From positions 1 to 64,000 of the forward strand of contig JBPBQS010000159.1 of the NCBI GenBank assembly GCA_050920955.1: DNA of 64,000 nt, given 5' to 3'. Source of the DNA: CAXSEF01 sp050920955. Lineage in GTDB: Bacteria > Pseudomonadota > Alphaproteobacteria > Acetobacterales > Acetobacteraceae. The notes beneath the pieces are model-generated. The model saw only the letters and a program-made list of their open reading frames with translations, was not told the origin of the DNA and ran no database searches. Made by a program: the position numbers and the translations under genes. This document shows positions 40,028-48,288 of this stretch, in pieces (the stretch's first letter is position 1; each line of letters begins with the position of its first letter).

Positions 40028-41911
40028 CTACCCTTCGCGCTTCGCCTCCCGCGGCGCCCCTCCCCGCTCTAGCGTCAGCGCGGTGGCCACGAGTGCCACG
40101 TGCGAGAACGCCTGCGGGAAGTTGCCCACGAGCCGCCCGGCCTTGGGGTCGTACTCCTCGCTGAGCAGCCCGACGTCGTTGCGCAGGGCGAGCAGGCGCT
40201 CGAACAGGGCGACCGCGTCGTCGCGCCGCCCGTCCAGCGCGTAGGAGTCGGCGAGCCAGAAGGTGCAGGCGAGGAACGCGCCCTCGCCCGGCGCCAGGCC
40301 GTCGACGCTGCTCTCCGTGCGGTAGCGCAGCACGAAGCCGTCGACGAGCAGGTCCTTCTCGACGGCGGCGATGGTGGCGACGACGCGCGGGTCCTCCCAC
40401 GGCAGGAAGCCGACCTGGGGGATCAGCAGCAGGCTGGCGTCGAGGTCCTTCGAGCCGTAGCTCTGCGTGAAGCAGCCGCGCTCGGCGTCGACGCCGTTCT
40501 CGCAGATCTCGGCGTGGACCCGGTCGCGCAGCGCCTTCCAGTGGTCGACGGGGCCGGCGAGGCGGTGGCGCGTGGCGGTGCGTATGGCGCGGTCGAAGGC
40601 GACCCAGACCATGACCTTGGACAGGGTGAAGTGCTTGGAGCCGCCGCGCACCTCCCACATGCCCTCGTCGGGGAGCTGCCAGATGCTCTCCAGGTGCTCG
40701 AGGATGGCGCGCTGCAGGCCCCAGCCGCTGCGTGGCTGGCTCAGGCCGCCCTCCAGCGCCTGGTGCAGCGCGTCCATCACCTCGCCGTAGACGTCGAGCT
40801 GGAGCTGGCCGGACGCGGCGTTGCCGACGCGCACCGGCGAGGCGCCCTGGTAGCCGGGCAGCCAGGCGACCTCCCACTCGTCGAGCCTGCGCTCGCCGGC
40901 CAGGCCGTACATGATCTGGATCTGGGCGGCGTTGCCGGCGATGGCGCGGTGCAGCCAGTCGCGCCAGGCCTGGGCCTCGTCGAAGTAGCCGGCCTGCATG
41001 AAGGCGAACAGCGTCAGCGTGGCGTCGCGCAGCCAGCAGTAGCGGTAGTCCCAGTTGCGGCCGCCGCCGAGCTGCTCCGGCAGGCTCGTGGTGGCTGCGG
41101 CCGCGATGCCGCCGGTGACGCTGTAGGTCAGCGCCTTGAGCGTGAGCAGCGAGCGCAGCACCGCCTCGTGGTACGGCCCGGCGTAGGTGCAGCGCGCCGA
41201 CCACGCGCGCCAGAACGAATCCGTCGCGGCCAGCGCCGCCTGCGGGTCGATCGCCTCGGGGAGCGGCAGGTGCGAGGGCACGTGCTGCAGCACGAAGGGC
41301 ACGCACTGGCCGGTACGGACGTGGAAGTTCGCGGCCGTGACCATGTCCTCGCCGCGCAGCTTCACCGCGGTGCGCAGGACCACCATCTCCGGCCCGGCGA
41401 TCGCCTGGACGCCGGCGCCCCCGGGCAGGCGCGTGACCCAGGGCACGGAGGTCCCGTAGTCGAAGCGCAGGCCGAGCCGCATCTGCATGTCGACGTGCCC
41501 GGTGCGGCCCTCGACGACGCGCACGATCGCCGAACCCGTCCCGCCCATGGGCATGAAGTCGGTGACGGCGACGCTGCCGGTGGCGGTGGTGAACACGGTC
41601 TCCAGCACCATGCTGCCGGCCCGGTAGGCGCGCGTGGCCGTGGCGGCCTGGTCGACGGGGGCGAGCAGCCAGCGGCCGTTGTCGGTGGTGCCGAGCAGCG
41701 CCGCGAAGCACGCGCCGCTGTCGAAGCGCGGCCAGCACAGCCAGTCGATGGAGCCGTTGCGCCCGACCAGCGCCGCGGTCGTGGTGTCGCCGATCAGCGC
41801 GTAGTCCTCGATCGGCAGCGCCTGGGCGGGCGCGGGCCTCGCGGGCGGCGCGCCATCCTGGGCCGGACCCGCGGGATGCGCGTCCGGCGGCGTCTGGGCA
41901 GCCTGGGTCAT
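40028..41911 (-). CDS. Glycoside hydrolase family 15 protein (glucoamylase/trehalase-like)
   Basis: The 627-residue enzyme has an N-terminal beta-sandwich (IEDYALIGDTTTAALVGRNG, SIDWLCWPRFDSGACFAALL), then the (alpha/alpha)6 barrel. The barrel contains GGGRNWDYRYCWLRDATLTL, the general-acid glutamate in DEGMWEVRGGSKHFT and the general-base glutamate in LLSEEYDPKAGRLVGNFPQAF. GH15 members hydrolyse alpha-glucans or trehalose by inversion; bacterial relatives with this N-terminal domain often act on trehalose. There is no signal peptide, so it is cytosolic. It abuts element E12 at its stop. Together with the debranching-type enzyme at 49-51 kb it suggests storage-glucan or trehalose turnover. 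Confidence 0.92.
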   Translation of the reverse strand: MTQAAQTPPDAHPAGPAQDGAPPARPAPAQALPIEDYALIGDTTTAALVGRNGSIDWLCWPRFDSGACFAALLGTTDNGRWLLAPVDQAATATRAYRAGSMVLETVFTTATGSVAVTDFMPMGGTGSAIVRVVEGRTGHVDMQMRLGLRFDYGTSVPWVTRLPGGAGVQAIAGPEMVVLRTAVKLRGEDMVTAANFHVRTGQCVPFVLQHVPSHLPLPEAIDPQAALAATDSFWRAWSARCTYAGPYHEAVLRSLLTLKALTYSVTGGIAAAATTSLPEQLGGGRNWDYRYCWLRDATLTLFAFMQAGYFDEAQAWRDWLHRAIAGNAAQIQIMYGLAGERRLDEWEVAWLPGYQGASPVRVGNAASGQLQLDVYGEVMDALHQALEGGLSQPRSGWGLQRAILEHLESIWQLPDEGMWEVRGGSKHFTLSKVMVWVAFDRAIRTATRHRLAGPVDHWKALRDRVHAEICENGVDAERGCFTQSYGSKDLDASLLLIPQVGFLPWEDPRVVATIAAVEKDLLVDGFVLRYRTESSVDGLAPGEGAFLACTFWLADSYALDGRRDDAVALFERLLALRNDVGLLSEEYDPKAGRLVGNFPQAFSHVALVATALTLERGGAPREAKREG

Positions 41912-42050
41912 GCGGGTCGGCTCCGGAAAGGTGGCGTGCTGATAGCAGATCGCGGCCGGGCCAGGGCAGGCCCGCGCGCCGAATCCGGCCCGCGCCTGCC
42001 CCGGCCGGGGGCGAAGCCGGCGCCGTGCGGGGCGTGCCGGCAGCCCGGCC

Positions 42051-42079
42051 TTGACATCGGGGCCGCGCGGCCCTCTTTA
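42051..42079 (+). promoter_or_regulatory. Putative promoter of tRNA-Trp-secE-nusG with palindromic spacer
   Basis: A consensus -35 TTGACA at 42051-42056 is followed after 17 bases by TCTTTA at 42074-42079 as a weak -10. The spacer is almost entirely a perfect 14-bp palindrome (GGGCCGC/GCGGCCC, 42060-42073), which could be an operator. The tRNA starts about 90 bases later. The -10 is not well conserved, so the call rests on the -35 and the position. Confidence 0.5.
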
Positions 42080-42167
42080 CGGCGCCTGCGCGCGTTCCGG
42101 TTTTCGGGCGTGCCGGTGCCGGGTTCGCCCGGGGCCGGCCTGCTGCTCCGGGATGCGGGGCGGCCGC

Positions 42168-42244
42168 AGGGGTGTAGCTCAATTGGCTAGAGCGCCGGTC
42201 TCCAAAACCGGAGGCTGGGGGTTCGAGACCCTCCACCCCTGCCA
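42168..42244 (+). tRNA. tRNA-Trp (CCA anticodon)
   Basis: Complete cloverleaf. The acceptor stem AGGGGTG pairs with CACCCCT, the D arm is present, the anticodon loop is CTCCAAA with CCA at the anticodon position, and the TPsiC arm contains GGTTCGAGACC. A G discriminator is followed by an encoded CCA end. It lies upstream of secE-nusG, a common bacterial arrangement, and is probably processed from that transcript. Confidence 0.97.
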
Positions 42245-42283
42245 GCCGGCCCGCCGTGCGCGGGCGCGGCCATCCAGCGGGGT

Positions 42284-42487
42284 ATGCATACTGTGGCGAC
42301 AAGTCCGGCGAAGTTCGTGCGCGAGGTCCGCGCCGAGGTGGGCAAGGTCACCTGGCCGTCGCGCAAGGAAACGATGGTGACGACCGGCCTGGTGCTGGGG
42401 ATGGCGGGGCTTGCGGCCGCGTTCTTCTTCATCATCGACCAGGTGATCGGGCTTGGCGTCCGCCAGCTCTTCCATGGCGGCTTCTGA
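42284..42487 (+). CDS. secE: Preprotein translocase subunit SecE
   Basis: Essential inner-membrane component of SecYEG. The 67-residue short form has the conserved amphipathic stretch KFVREVRAEVGKVTWPSRKE followed by one membrane helix (GLVLGMAGLAAAFFFIIDQV), typical of alphaproteobacterial SecE. The ATG at 42284 is 39 bp after the tRNA. nusG follows 12 bp downstream. Confidence 0.97.
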   Translation: MHTVATSPAKFVREVRAEVGKVTWPSRKETMVTTGLVLGMAGLAAAFFFIIDQVIGLGVRQLFHGGF

Positions 42488-42499
42488 GGAGTCTGGCCG

Positions 42500-43030
42500 A
42501 TGACCAAGCGCTGGTACGTGGTCCATGTCTATTCCGGCTTCGAGAAGAAGATCGCCCAGCAGATCAAGGAGCAGGCCGCCCAGAAGGGCTTGGCCGACCT
42601 GATCGACGAGGTGCTCGTCCCCGCCGAGGAGGTGGTCGAGCTGCGCCGCGGCCAGAAGGTCAACGCGGAGCGCAAGTTCTTCCCCGGCTACGTGCTGGCG
42701 AAGATGGAGATGACCGACGACACCTGGCATCTCGTCAAGGACACGCCCAAGGTCACCGGCTTCCTCGGCACCAAGACGCGCCCCAGCCCGATCTCCGAGG
42801 CAGAGGCCGACCGCATCCTCAAGCAGAGCGCCGAGGGCGTTGAGAACCGCCGCCCCGCGATCCTGTTCGAGATCGGCGAGCAGGTGCGCGTGGCCGACGG
42901 CCCGTTCACCAGCTTCAACGGCACCGTCGAGGAGATCGACGAGGAGAAGGGCCGCGTGAAGGTCAGCGTCTCGATCTTCGGCCGCTCCACCCCGGTGGAA
43001 CTCGAGTACAGCCAGGTCGAGAAGGCCTGA
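42500..43030 (+). CDS. nusG: Transcription termination/antitermination protein NusG
   Basis: Binds RNA polymerase and links it to Rho or ribosomal S10. The 176-residue product has the NGN domain (RWYVVHVYSGFEKKIAQQIK, RKFFPGYVLAKMEMTDDTWH) and a C-terminal KOW domain (GEQVRVADGPFTSFNGTVEE, then VSIFGRSTPVELEYSQVEK). GAGGAG about 10 bases upstream is the ribosome site. Downstream the usual rplK is missing; a hairpin and a convergent small gene follow instead. Confidence 0.98.
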   Translation: MTKRWYVVHVYSGFEKKIAQQIKEQAAQKGLADLIDEVLVPAEEVVELRRGQKVNAERKFFPGYVLAKMEMTDDTWHLVKDTPKVTGFLGTKTRPSPISEAEADRILKQSAEGVENRRPAILFEIGEQVRVADGPFTSFNGTVEEIDEEKGRVKVSVSIFGRSTPVELEYSQVEKA

Positions 43031-43036
43031 GCACGA

Positions 43037-43063
43037 CGCCGGGCCCCCGCGCGGGGCCCGGCG
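43037..43063. terminator. Hairpin terminator between nusG and a convergent gene
   Basis: An 11-bp perfect stem pairs 43037-43047 with 43053-43063 around a CGCGC loop. It starts 6 bases after the nusG stop and ends 7 bases before the convergent small gene's stop, so it can serve both strands. No T-tract is present. Confidence 0.8.
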
Positions 43064-43070
43064 CGACGCG

Positions 43071-43535
43071 CTACTTCTTCGCGGGCTTGTCGTCCGCGTC
43101 CTTGCCGGCCTTCGCCTCGTGCGCCGCCTTGGCGGCCCCGTGCAGCTCGCCGTCCTTCGACGCGCCCGTCTTCGTGTCGGACTTCGCGTCGGACTTCGTG
43201 TCGCCCTCGCCGGTGTCGGCGGACTCGGCCGCGGACGTCAGCGCCTCGCCGAGCGCCTTGATCTTTTCGGCGTTCTTGCTGTCCGTCTTGGAGGCGATCG
43301 CGACCGTCTCCTTGCCGAGCTTCAGCACGAGCTTCCTGACCTGCTCGGCGTGGATCGGGTCGGCGTGCAGGTGCTTCTTGAGGTTCTCGAGGTCCTTGAC
43401 GATCGCCTTCGCCGCCGGCGAGTCGATCTTCTCCAGCGTGGCTTCCCAGCCCTCGATGTTCTTCGTGGCGGCGGCGATGGTGAAGCCCTTCAGGCCGTCC
43501 TTGATGTGCTTGATGGTGGCGTCGAACTGCGGCAT
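43071..43535 (-). CDS. Lys/Ala-rich helical protein of unknown function
   Basis: Not recognised. The 154-residue protein has an N-terminal helical region of about 110 residues (MPQFDATIKHIKDGLKGFTI, then EGWEATLEKIDSPAAKAIVK). A highly charged tail follows, alternating acidic and lysine residues (DTKSDAKSDTKTGASKDGE). No membrane segment or signal is visible, so it is probably cytosolic. Composition recalls nucleoid-associated or stress-related proteins, but no motif supports this. An AGGGAAA site precedes the ATG. Composition is richer in Lys and Asp than its neighbours. Confidence 0.7.
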   Translation of the reverse strand: MPQFDATIKHIKDGLKGFTIAAATKNIEGWEATLEKIDSPAAKAIVKDLENLKKHLHADPIHAEQVRKLVLKLGKETVAIASKTDSKNAEKIKALGEALTSAAESADTGEGDTKSDAKSDTKTGASKDGELHGAAKAAHEAKAGKDADDKPAKK

Positions 43536-43765
43536 GCGGCGTTTCCCTGCGGCGAGCCTGCCGCGTTGATCGCGGCGGCGTGCTCCCCACAGCGCCCCAC
43601 CCCGGCCCAGGTTGCCAGAATGTTCGCCCAGCCCCGCGCCGGTGTGGCACATCCGCCGCAGCCCGCGCGGCGCGGCCTTGCGCTTCGCACCGCCGCACCA
43701 AACGACCCGGATCGTCGCGCGGGCGGAACGGGCGGCCCGCGATCCGGGGCCGCCGATCCGGCGTC

Positions 43766-44020
43766 CTAGTGGGCGCTGGCCGCCCCGGCGCCGCCGCCGT
43801 TGCCGCCCTTGGCGCCGTTGAGCGGGGAACCCGACGAGGTGCCGCCGCCCGCCGGCGTCCCGGCGCCCGAGGTCGTGGCCGCCGCCGTGCCGACCGCGGA
43901 GTTCCCGCCGGCCGGGGCGCCGCTGACGCTGGTGCCGTTCCCCGTGGGCGTGCCGCCCTGCGCGCACCCCGCAACCGCGAGGCCCGCGAGAAAGACCGCC
44001 ATCGATCCGATCATGCGCAT
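43766..44020 (-). CDS. Small Gly/Ser/Thr-rich lipoprotein
   Basis: The 84-residue product starts MRMIGSMAVFLAGLAVAGC, a lipoprotein signal with cleavage before Cys19. Its remaining part is almost entirely Gly, Ser, Thr, Ala and Pro (GGTPTGNGTSVSGAPAGG) with no recognisable fold. It is probably an outer-membrane-anchored flexible peptide. The longer frame to 44110 adds a segment without features. It is the shortest convincing gene in this part of the window and its function is unknown. Confidence 0.6.
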   Translation of the reverse strand: MRMIGSMAVFLAGLAVAGCAQGGTPTGNGTSVSGAPAGGNSAVGTAAATTSGAGTPAGGGTSSGSPLNGAKGGNGGGAGAASAH

Positions 44021-44276
44021 CGTGCACTCCGTTGTTCGAGAGGAAGCAGGTTCCGGCGGGACGTGATCAGGCCGCCCCTGCCCCGCCGGCGGCAGGGACT
44101 CCCGACCCATGACCCGGGACGGCGCGGCACGTCGTTACGGTCCCTGGACGAACCGGCACGGCGCGTCAACGCCCGCGCCGATGACACCGGGCAGGGACGG
44201 CGTCGCCGATGCCGGACCGTGCGCCGCGGGATCGCGCCGGCCGTCTCCCCGCCGCAGGATGCGGGCCGGAGCCGCC

Positions 44277-45584
44277 CTAGCGCCGCCCGATCCCGGTGTA
44301 CTCGAAGCCCGCCTCGCGCAGCGCCTGCGGGTCGAACACGTTGCGCAGGTCGACCACCACGCGCCCCGCCATGGCGCCTGCCAGCGCCGCGGGGGCGAGA
44401 GCACGGAACTCGCCCCACTCCGTGACCACGACCAGCGCGTCGGCCCCCTGCGCCGCATCCAGGGCCCCCGTGCAGTAGGCGACCTCGGGCGGCAGCATGG
44501 CGCGCGCCGCCTCCATGCCGACGGGGTCGAACACCCGCACCTTTGCCCCGGCCTCGACCAGCCGCCCCACGATCGGCAGCGACGGCGCGTCGCGCATGTC
44601 GTCCGTCTCCGGCTTGAACGTCAGCCCCAGCACCGCGATCGTCCTGCCGTGCACCGAGCCGCCGCACGCCTTGACCACGCGCGCCGCCATCGAGGACTTG
44701 CGCGCGTCGTTCACGCCCACGGTGGCCTCGACCAGGCGCGACGGCGCCCCGTGGTCCTGGGCGATGCGCATCAGGGCCAGCGTGTCCTTGGGGAAGCACG
44801 AGCCGCCATAGCCCGGCCCGGGGTGGAGGAACTTGCGGCCGATGCGCCCGTCCAGGCCGATGCCGCGGCTGACGTCGTGCACGTCGGCGCCGACCTTCTC
44901 GCACAGGTCGGCCATCTCGTTGATGAAGGTGATCTTCATCGCGAGGAACGAGTTGGCCGCGTACTTGACCAGCTCCGCCGTCTCCAGCCCGGTGAACAGG
45001 ATCGGCGTCTCGATCAGGTACAGCGGGCGGTACAGCCGGCGCATGACCTCGCGCGCGCGCTCGGTCTCGGCGCCGATCACGACGCGGTCGGGCCGCTGGA
45101 AGTCGCCGATCGCCGAGCCCTCGCGCAGGAACTCGGGGTTCGACGCGACGTCGAACTCGAGCGCGGGGTTGGCGTCGCGCACGATCTGCTCGACGCGCCG
45201 GCCGGTGCCGACGGGCACGGTGCTCTTGGTGGCGATGACGACGTAGCCGGTGGCGGCGCGCGCGACCTGCTCGACGGCGGCGTAGACGTAGGAGGTGTCG
45301 GCGTGGCCGTCGCCGCGGCGCGAGGGCGTGCCGACCGCGATGAACACGACCTCGGCGCCGGCGATGCCCTCGGCGATGCCGCCGGTGAAGCCCAGGCGCC
45401 CTGCGGCCACGTTGTCGGCGACGAGCTTGTCCAGCCCCGGCTCGTAGATCGGGATGCGCCCGTTCTGCAGCGCGTCGAGCCGGCCGGGATCGGCCTCCAC
45501 CACCGTGACGGCGATGCCGAGGTTGGCGAAGCACGCCCCCGACACCAGCCCGACGTAGCCGCCGCCGATCACCGCAATGCGCAA
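44277..45584 (-). CDS. ugd: UDP-glucose 6-dehydrogenase
   Basis: Oxidises UDP-glucose to UDP-glucuronate with two NAD+, feeding exopolysaccharide synthesis. The 435-residue product has the Rossmann start RIAVIGGGYVGLVSGACFA, PIYEPGLDKLV, VFIAVGTPSRRGDG, ATKSTVPVGTGR, and NPEFLREGSAIGDF. The catalytic cysteine is in GPGYGGSCFPKDTLAL, and GLTFKPETDDMRDAPSL lies in the C-terminal domain. The start is TTG at 45584 with AGGAG 7 bases upstream; the longer reading frame lacks support. Nearby polysaccharide exporter genes suggest its product is used for capsule or exopolysaccharide. Confidence 0.96.
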   Translation of the reverse strand: MRIAVIGGGYVGLVSGACFANLGIAVTVVEADPGRLDALQNGRIPIYEPGLDKLVADNVAAGRLGFTGGIAEGIAGAEVVFIAVGTPSRRGDGHADTSYVYAAVEQVARAATGYVVIATKSTVPVGTGRRVEQIVRDANPALEFDVASNPEFLREGSAIGDFQRPDRVVIGAETERAREVMRRLYRPLYLIETPILFTGLETAELVKYAANSFLAMKITFINEMADLCEKVGADVHDVSRGIGLDGRIGRKFLHPGPGYGGSCFPKDTLALMRIAQDHGAPSRLVEATVGVNDARKSSMAARVVKACGGSVHGRTIAVLGLTFKPETDDMRDAPSLPIVGRLVEAGAKVRVFDPVGMEAARAMLPPEVAYCTGALDAAQGADALVVVTEWGEFRALAPAALAGAMAGRVVVDLRNVFDPQALREAGFEYTGIGRR

Positions 45585-45671
45585 CAGCCGTCTCCTTGCA
45601 ACCCTCGCGAGCAGGAAGCACACCCGGCCCGCCGAATCCAGCGCGACGCCCCCCTTGCCCCGCTTCCGGAA

Positions 45672-45727
45672 TGGTTTCCAAAGGGCGAGCCCTTTGGCCG
45701 GTCCAGGGCGGCGCCCTGGCCTTGCCT
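45672..45727. repeat. Hairpin element E13 (single arm)
   Basis: Inner stem CCAAAGGGC-GA-GCCCTTTGG directly followed by outer stem CCAGGGC-GGC-GCCCTGG and a CCTTGCCT end box. The linker is shortened to CC. It lies between the lytic transglycosylase stop and the ugd start on the minus strand, 88 bp upstream of the ugd start codon. Confidence 0.8.
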
Positions 45728-45774
45728 TGGCCTCAGAACCGCCGCCTCAGAACCGGCGCCTCAGCCCGGGCGCG

Positions 45775-47076
45775 TCAGGACCGGCTGTCGGGCGAGACGA
45801 CCATGCAGCTGCCGTGGCCGTGGCCGAGCTTCTCGCAGGCATGCACGGCGCCTTCGCGCGAGAGCCCGGTGACGCGGGCGCGGTACAGCGTGGCGCCTGG
45901 GCCGTGCACGCCGGCGACCGCCTGGTGAGCCTGGCCGAGCTTTGCCGCGGCGCGTGCCTGGCCGGCGGCGGCGCTGGCCTGGGTCTGGTTGCCGTAGGCG
46001 CCGACCTGGATCGCCCAGTTGCCGGCGCCCCCGGCCTGGTGCGGCACGGCCTCGGCCATGGCCGGCGTGAACAGATGGGCGCCGCCGTGGCGGGCCGCGA
46101 ACGCCGCGGTCTGGAAGCTCGGCGCGGGGGCGAGGGCGCCGTGGCCGCGGGTGGAGGCGACCTGCGCGGGCCGCGCGGCGAAGCCGGACCAGGCGGGCGG
46201 CTCGGGCATGCGGTCGCGCGCGGAGAGCCGCTCGGCCTGGCGCTCGCTGCGCGCGGCGTACTGGTGCGGGGCGCGCGGCTCGGCGCGGGCGACGGCCACG
46301 GGGCGGGGCGCGCGGACGGGCGGCGGGGCCGCGTCCTCCTCGCCGGCGTCGGCGACCTCGGTGGCCTCCTCGGGCGCGGCGGTGGGCACGTGGTTCATCG
46401 CCAGCATGTCGGCCTGGCTGCGGTTGTTCGGGCTGGCGTCGCGGATGTAGGGCGCGATCATCGCGACATAGCGGCGCGTCTCGGCCGGCAGGTGGCGGCC
46501 GCGCGTGAGGTAGGCGTCGAGGTTACCGGGGCCCGCGTTGTAGGCCGCGAGGAAGCCGGGCGAGCCGTACACGTCGTACATCTGCCGGATGTAGGCGGTG
46601 CCGGCGAGGATGGAGTTGTGCGGATCGTAGGGGTCGTTGCCGATGCCCTCGAACTGGCCGCGCATCTCGTCGAAGGTGGCCGGCATCACCTGCATCAGGC
46701 CCATGGCGCCGACGGGCGAGGTGACCAGGGAGTCGTTGTGGTAGAGGCGCCCGCCCGACTCGACGCGCATCACCTCGCGGATCCAGCGGTCCGGCACGTC
46801 GAAGCGCGCGGCGGCCTCGGTGATGTAGGGCCCCCAGGGGTCCTCGGCCGGACCGGGCGGCGAGTAGTCGGTGCGGGCGTGCGCCTCGTACTGCGCGGCC
46901 TCCTGGGTCTCGGAGAGCTGCACGGGCGCGTGGCTGGCGCAGGCGGACAGCAGCGCCAGCGTGCCGGCCGCGCCCAGGAGGCGCAGGCGGGCCAGGGCAG
47001 GCGGGCGGGCCACGACAAGCGCCTGGGGCGGGAGCGCGGACGGATGGGGAGCCTGGGCGGGAAGGGGGCTGGGCAT
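45775..47076 (-). CDS. Lytic transglycosylase with SPOR domain
   Basis: Outer-membrane-anchored peptidoglycan enzyme, 433 residues. The signal ends in a lipobox (TLALLSAC, lipidated Cys46 after an extended N-terminus). Residues 80-200 form an SLT domain: FDVPDRWIREVMRVESGGR with the catalytic glutamate, then SPVGAMGLMQVMPATFDEM, AGTAYIRQMYDVYG and FLAAYNAGPGNLDAYL. A Pro/Ala/Arg-rich linker of about 130 residues leads to a C-terminal SPOR domain that binds glycan strands at division sites (WAIQVGAYGNQTQASAAAGQ, LYRARVTGLSREGAVHACE). A start at a later ATG cannot be excluded because the first 28 residues precede the signal core. It is divergent from the polysaccharide exporter. Confidence 0.9.
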   Translation of the reverse strand: MPSPLPAQAPHPSALPPQALVVARPPALARLRLLGAAGTLALLSACASHAPVQLSETQEAAQYEAHARTDYSPPGPAEDPWGPYITEAAARFDVPDRWIREVMRVESGGRLYHNDSLVTSPVGAMGLMQVMPATFDEMRGQFEGIGNDPYDPHNSILAGTAYIRQMYDVYGSPGFLAAYNAGPGNLDAYLTRGRHLPAETRRYVAMIAPYIRDASPNNRSQADMLAMNHVPTAAPEEATEVADAGEEDAAPPPVRAPRPVAVARAEPRAPHQYAARSERQAERLSARDRMPEPPAWSGFAARPAQVASTRGHGALAPAPSFQTAAFAARHGGAHLFTPAMAEAVPHQAGGAGNWAIQVGAYGNQTQASAAAGQARAAAKLGQAHQAVAGVHGPGATLYRARVTGLSREGAVHACEKLGHGHGSCMVVSPDSRS

Positions 47077-47414
47077 CCGGCGAAAGCCTCCATCGTGGCG
47101 GGACTGCGCGGCCGCGCGAGGATGGCCCGCAGCCCGCGCTGGGGATGCGGCCGGTGCGGCAGCCCGGGCGGCCGCCGCTCACGTGGCCCGTCAGGAACTC
47201 TGTCTAACCCCTTACAGGCGGCCGATGATCGAGGCAACCGGAAGCTGTGGGACACGCGACGGGACGGCCACACCGTGCCGGGAGCGACACGATCGCGCAA
47301 GGGGCAGGCCGGCGCGCCTGCCAGGACTGCAAGGGGCGGGCCGGCGTGCCCGCCAGGGGCGTGCGGGGGGCCGGCGTTGCCTGCCCCGGCGCGAAGGAGT
47401 ATCCGCGACCCGCC
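47077..47414. other. 338-bp divergent intergenic region, leader of the exporter genes
   Basis: This is the longest stretch without a gene in the window. It separates the lytic transglycosylase from the ABC permease gene and must hold both promoters; none can be assigned with confidence. The last third contains three tandem hairpin units (separate entry) and a GAAGGAG ribosome site about 16 bases before the permease ATG. Confidence 0.7.
47301..47396 (+). repeat. Three tandem 32-bp hairpin units in the exporter leader
   Basis: Units start at 47301, 47333 and 47365. Unit 1 pairs GGCAGGC (47303-47309) with GCCTGCC (47316-47322). Unit 2 pairs GGCGGGC (47335-47341) with GCCCGCC (47348-47354), so an A-T pair became G-C. 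Unit 3 is imperfect (GGGGGGC against GCCTGCC). All share a CGGCG loop. Confidence 0.7.
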
Positions 47415-48278
47415 ATGAGCATCGCCCTCGATCATCCGGCCCCGTCCCTGGTGGGTTCCCACCTGGACCTGGAGGCCGTCTCCACCCGCCGCGCCCGCGA
47501 CCGCCTCGCGGTGCGCGACGTCGCCGACGGGATGCGCCTGTGGCGACTCGCGGTGACGCTGGGCTGGCTCGACATCAAGCTGCGCTACCGCGGCTCGGTG
47601 CTGGGCCCGTTCTGGCTGACGCTCTCGACGGCCGTGATGGTGGGCGCGCTGGGCGCGGTCTACAGCACGCTGTTCGGCATGAACCTGCGCGAGTTCCTGC
47701 CGTTCATCGCCGTCTCGCTCGTGATGTGGAACGCGGTCGGCACGCTGATCGGCGATGCCTGCGCCGCCTTCACCCAGGCGGAGGGCACCATCCGATCGGT
47801 GCGCATGCCGTTCTTCCTGCACGCCATCCGCGTCGTGGTGCGCAATGCCCTAATCCTTGCGCACAACGTCGTGGTGTTCGTCGTCGTGTTCGCGGTCTAC
47901 GGGGTGCTGCCCGGCGCCGAGGCACTCATGGCGCTGCCGGGCCTCCTGCTGTGGGTCGTCGACGCCTTCGCGACCTGCCTGCTGCTGGGCACGCTGTGCG
48001 CGCGCTTCCGCGACATCCCGCCGATCGTGGGCTCGATCGTGCAGATCGCCTTCTACATCACCCCCGTCATGTGGAAGCCCGAGCAGCTCGGCACGCGCGG
48101 CTGGTGGCTGCCGCTCAACCCGTTCGACGGCCTCCTCGAGGTCGTCCGCGCGCCGCTGCTCTCGCAGCCGATCTCCCCGCTCGCGTGGGGCACGGCGCTC
48201 GGCTTCAGCGTCGTGCTGTGGGCGATGGCATGGGTCGTGTTCGCCCGCGTGCGCTCGCGGCTGGCGTTCTGGGTGTGA
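47415..48278 (+). CDS. Polysaccharide ABC exporter, permease subunit (Wzm/KpsM type)
   Basis: Inner-membrane permease of the ABC-2 family exporting capsular or O-antigen-type polysaccharide. The 287-residue product has a cytoplasmic N-terminus with the amphipathic stretch WRLAVTLGWLDIKLRYRGS, typical for Wzm/TagG, and six membrane segments (VLGPFWLTLSTAVMVGALG, LREFLPFIAVSLVMWNAVG, and others). The family FRDIPPIVGSIVQIAFYITP and NPFDGLLEVVRAPLL motifs are present. The ATPase gene follows after element E14. The substrate is unknown. Confidence 0.92.
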   Translation: MSIALDHPAPSLVGSHLDLEAVSTRRARDRLAVRDVADGMRLWRLAVTLGWLDIKLRYRGSVLGPFWLTLSTAVMVGALGAVYSTLFGMNLREFLPFIAVSLVMWNAVGTLIGDACAAFTQAEGTIRSVRMPFFLHAIRVVVRNALILAHNVVVFVVVFAVYGVLPGAEALMALPGLLLWVVDAFATCLLLGTLCARFRDIPPIVGSIVQIAFYITPVMWKPEQLGTRGWWLPLNPFDGLLEVVRAPLLSQPISPLAWGTALGFSVVLWAMAWVVFARVRSRLAFWV

Positions 48279-48288
48279 GGGCGGTGGG

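Noticed and set aside
43536..43765. Possible additional gene between the Lys-rich protein and the lipoprotein
   Set aside because: The open frames there have no ribosome site, no motif and the composition of antisense shadows.
44076..44097. Hairpin CCCTGCC/GGCAGGG between the lipoprotein gene and ugd
   Set aside because: A 7-bp stem with an 8-base loop far from either stop codon is weak in a sequence this GC-rich.
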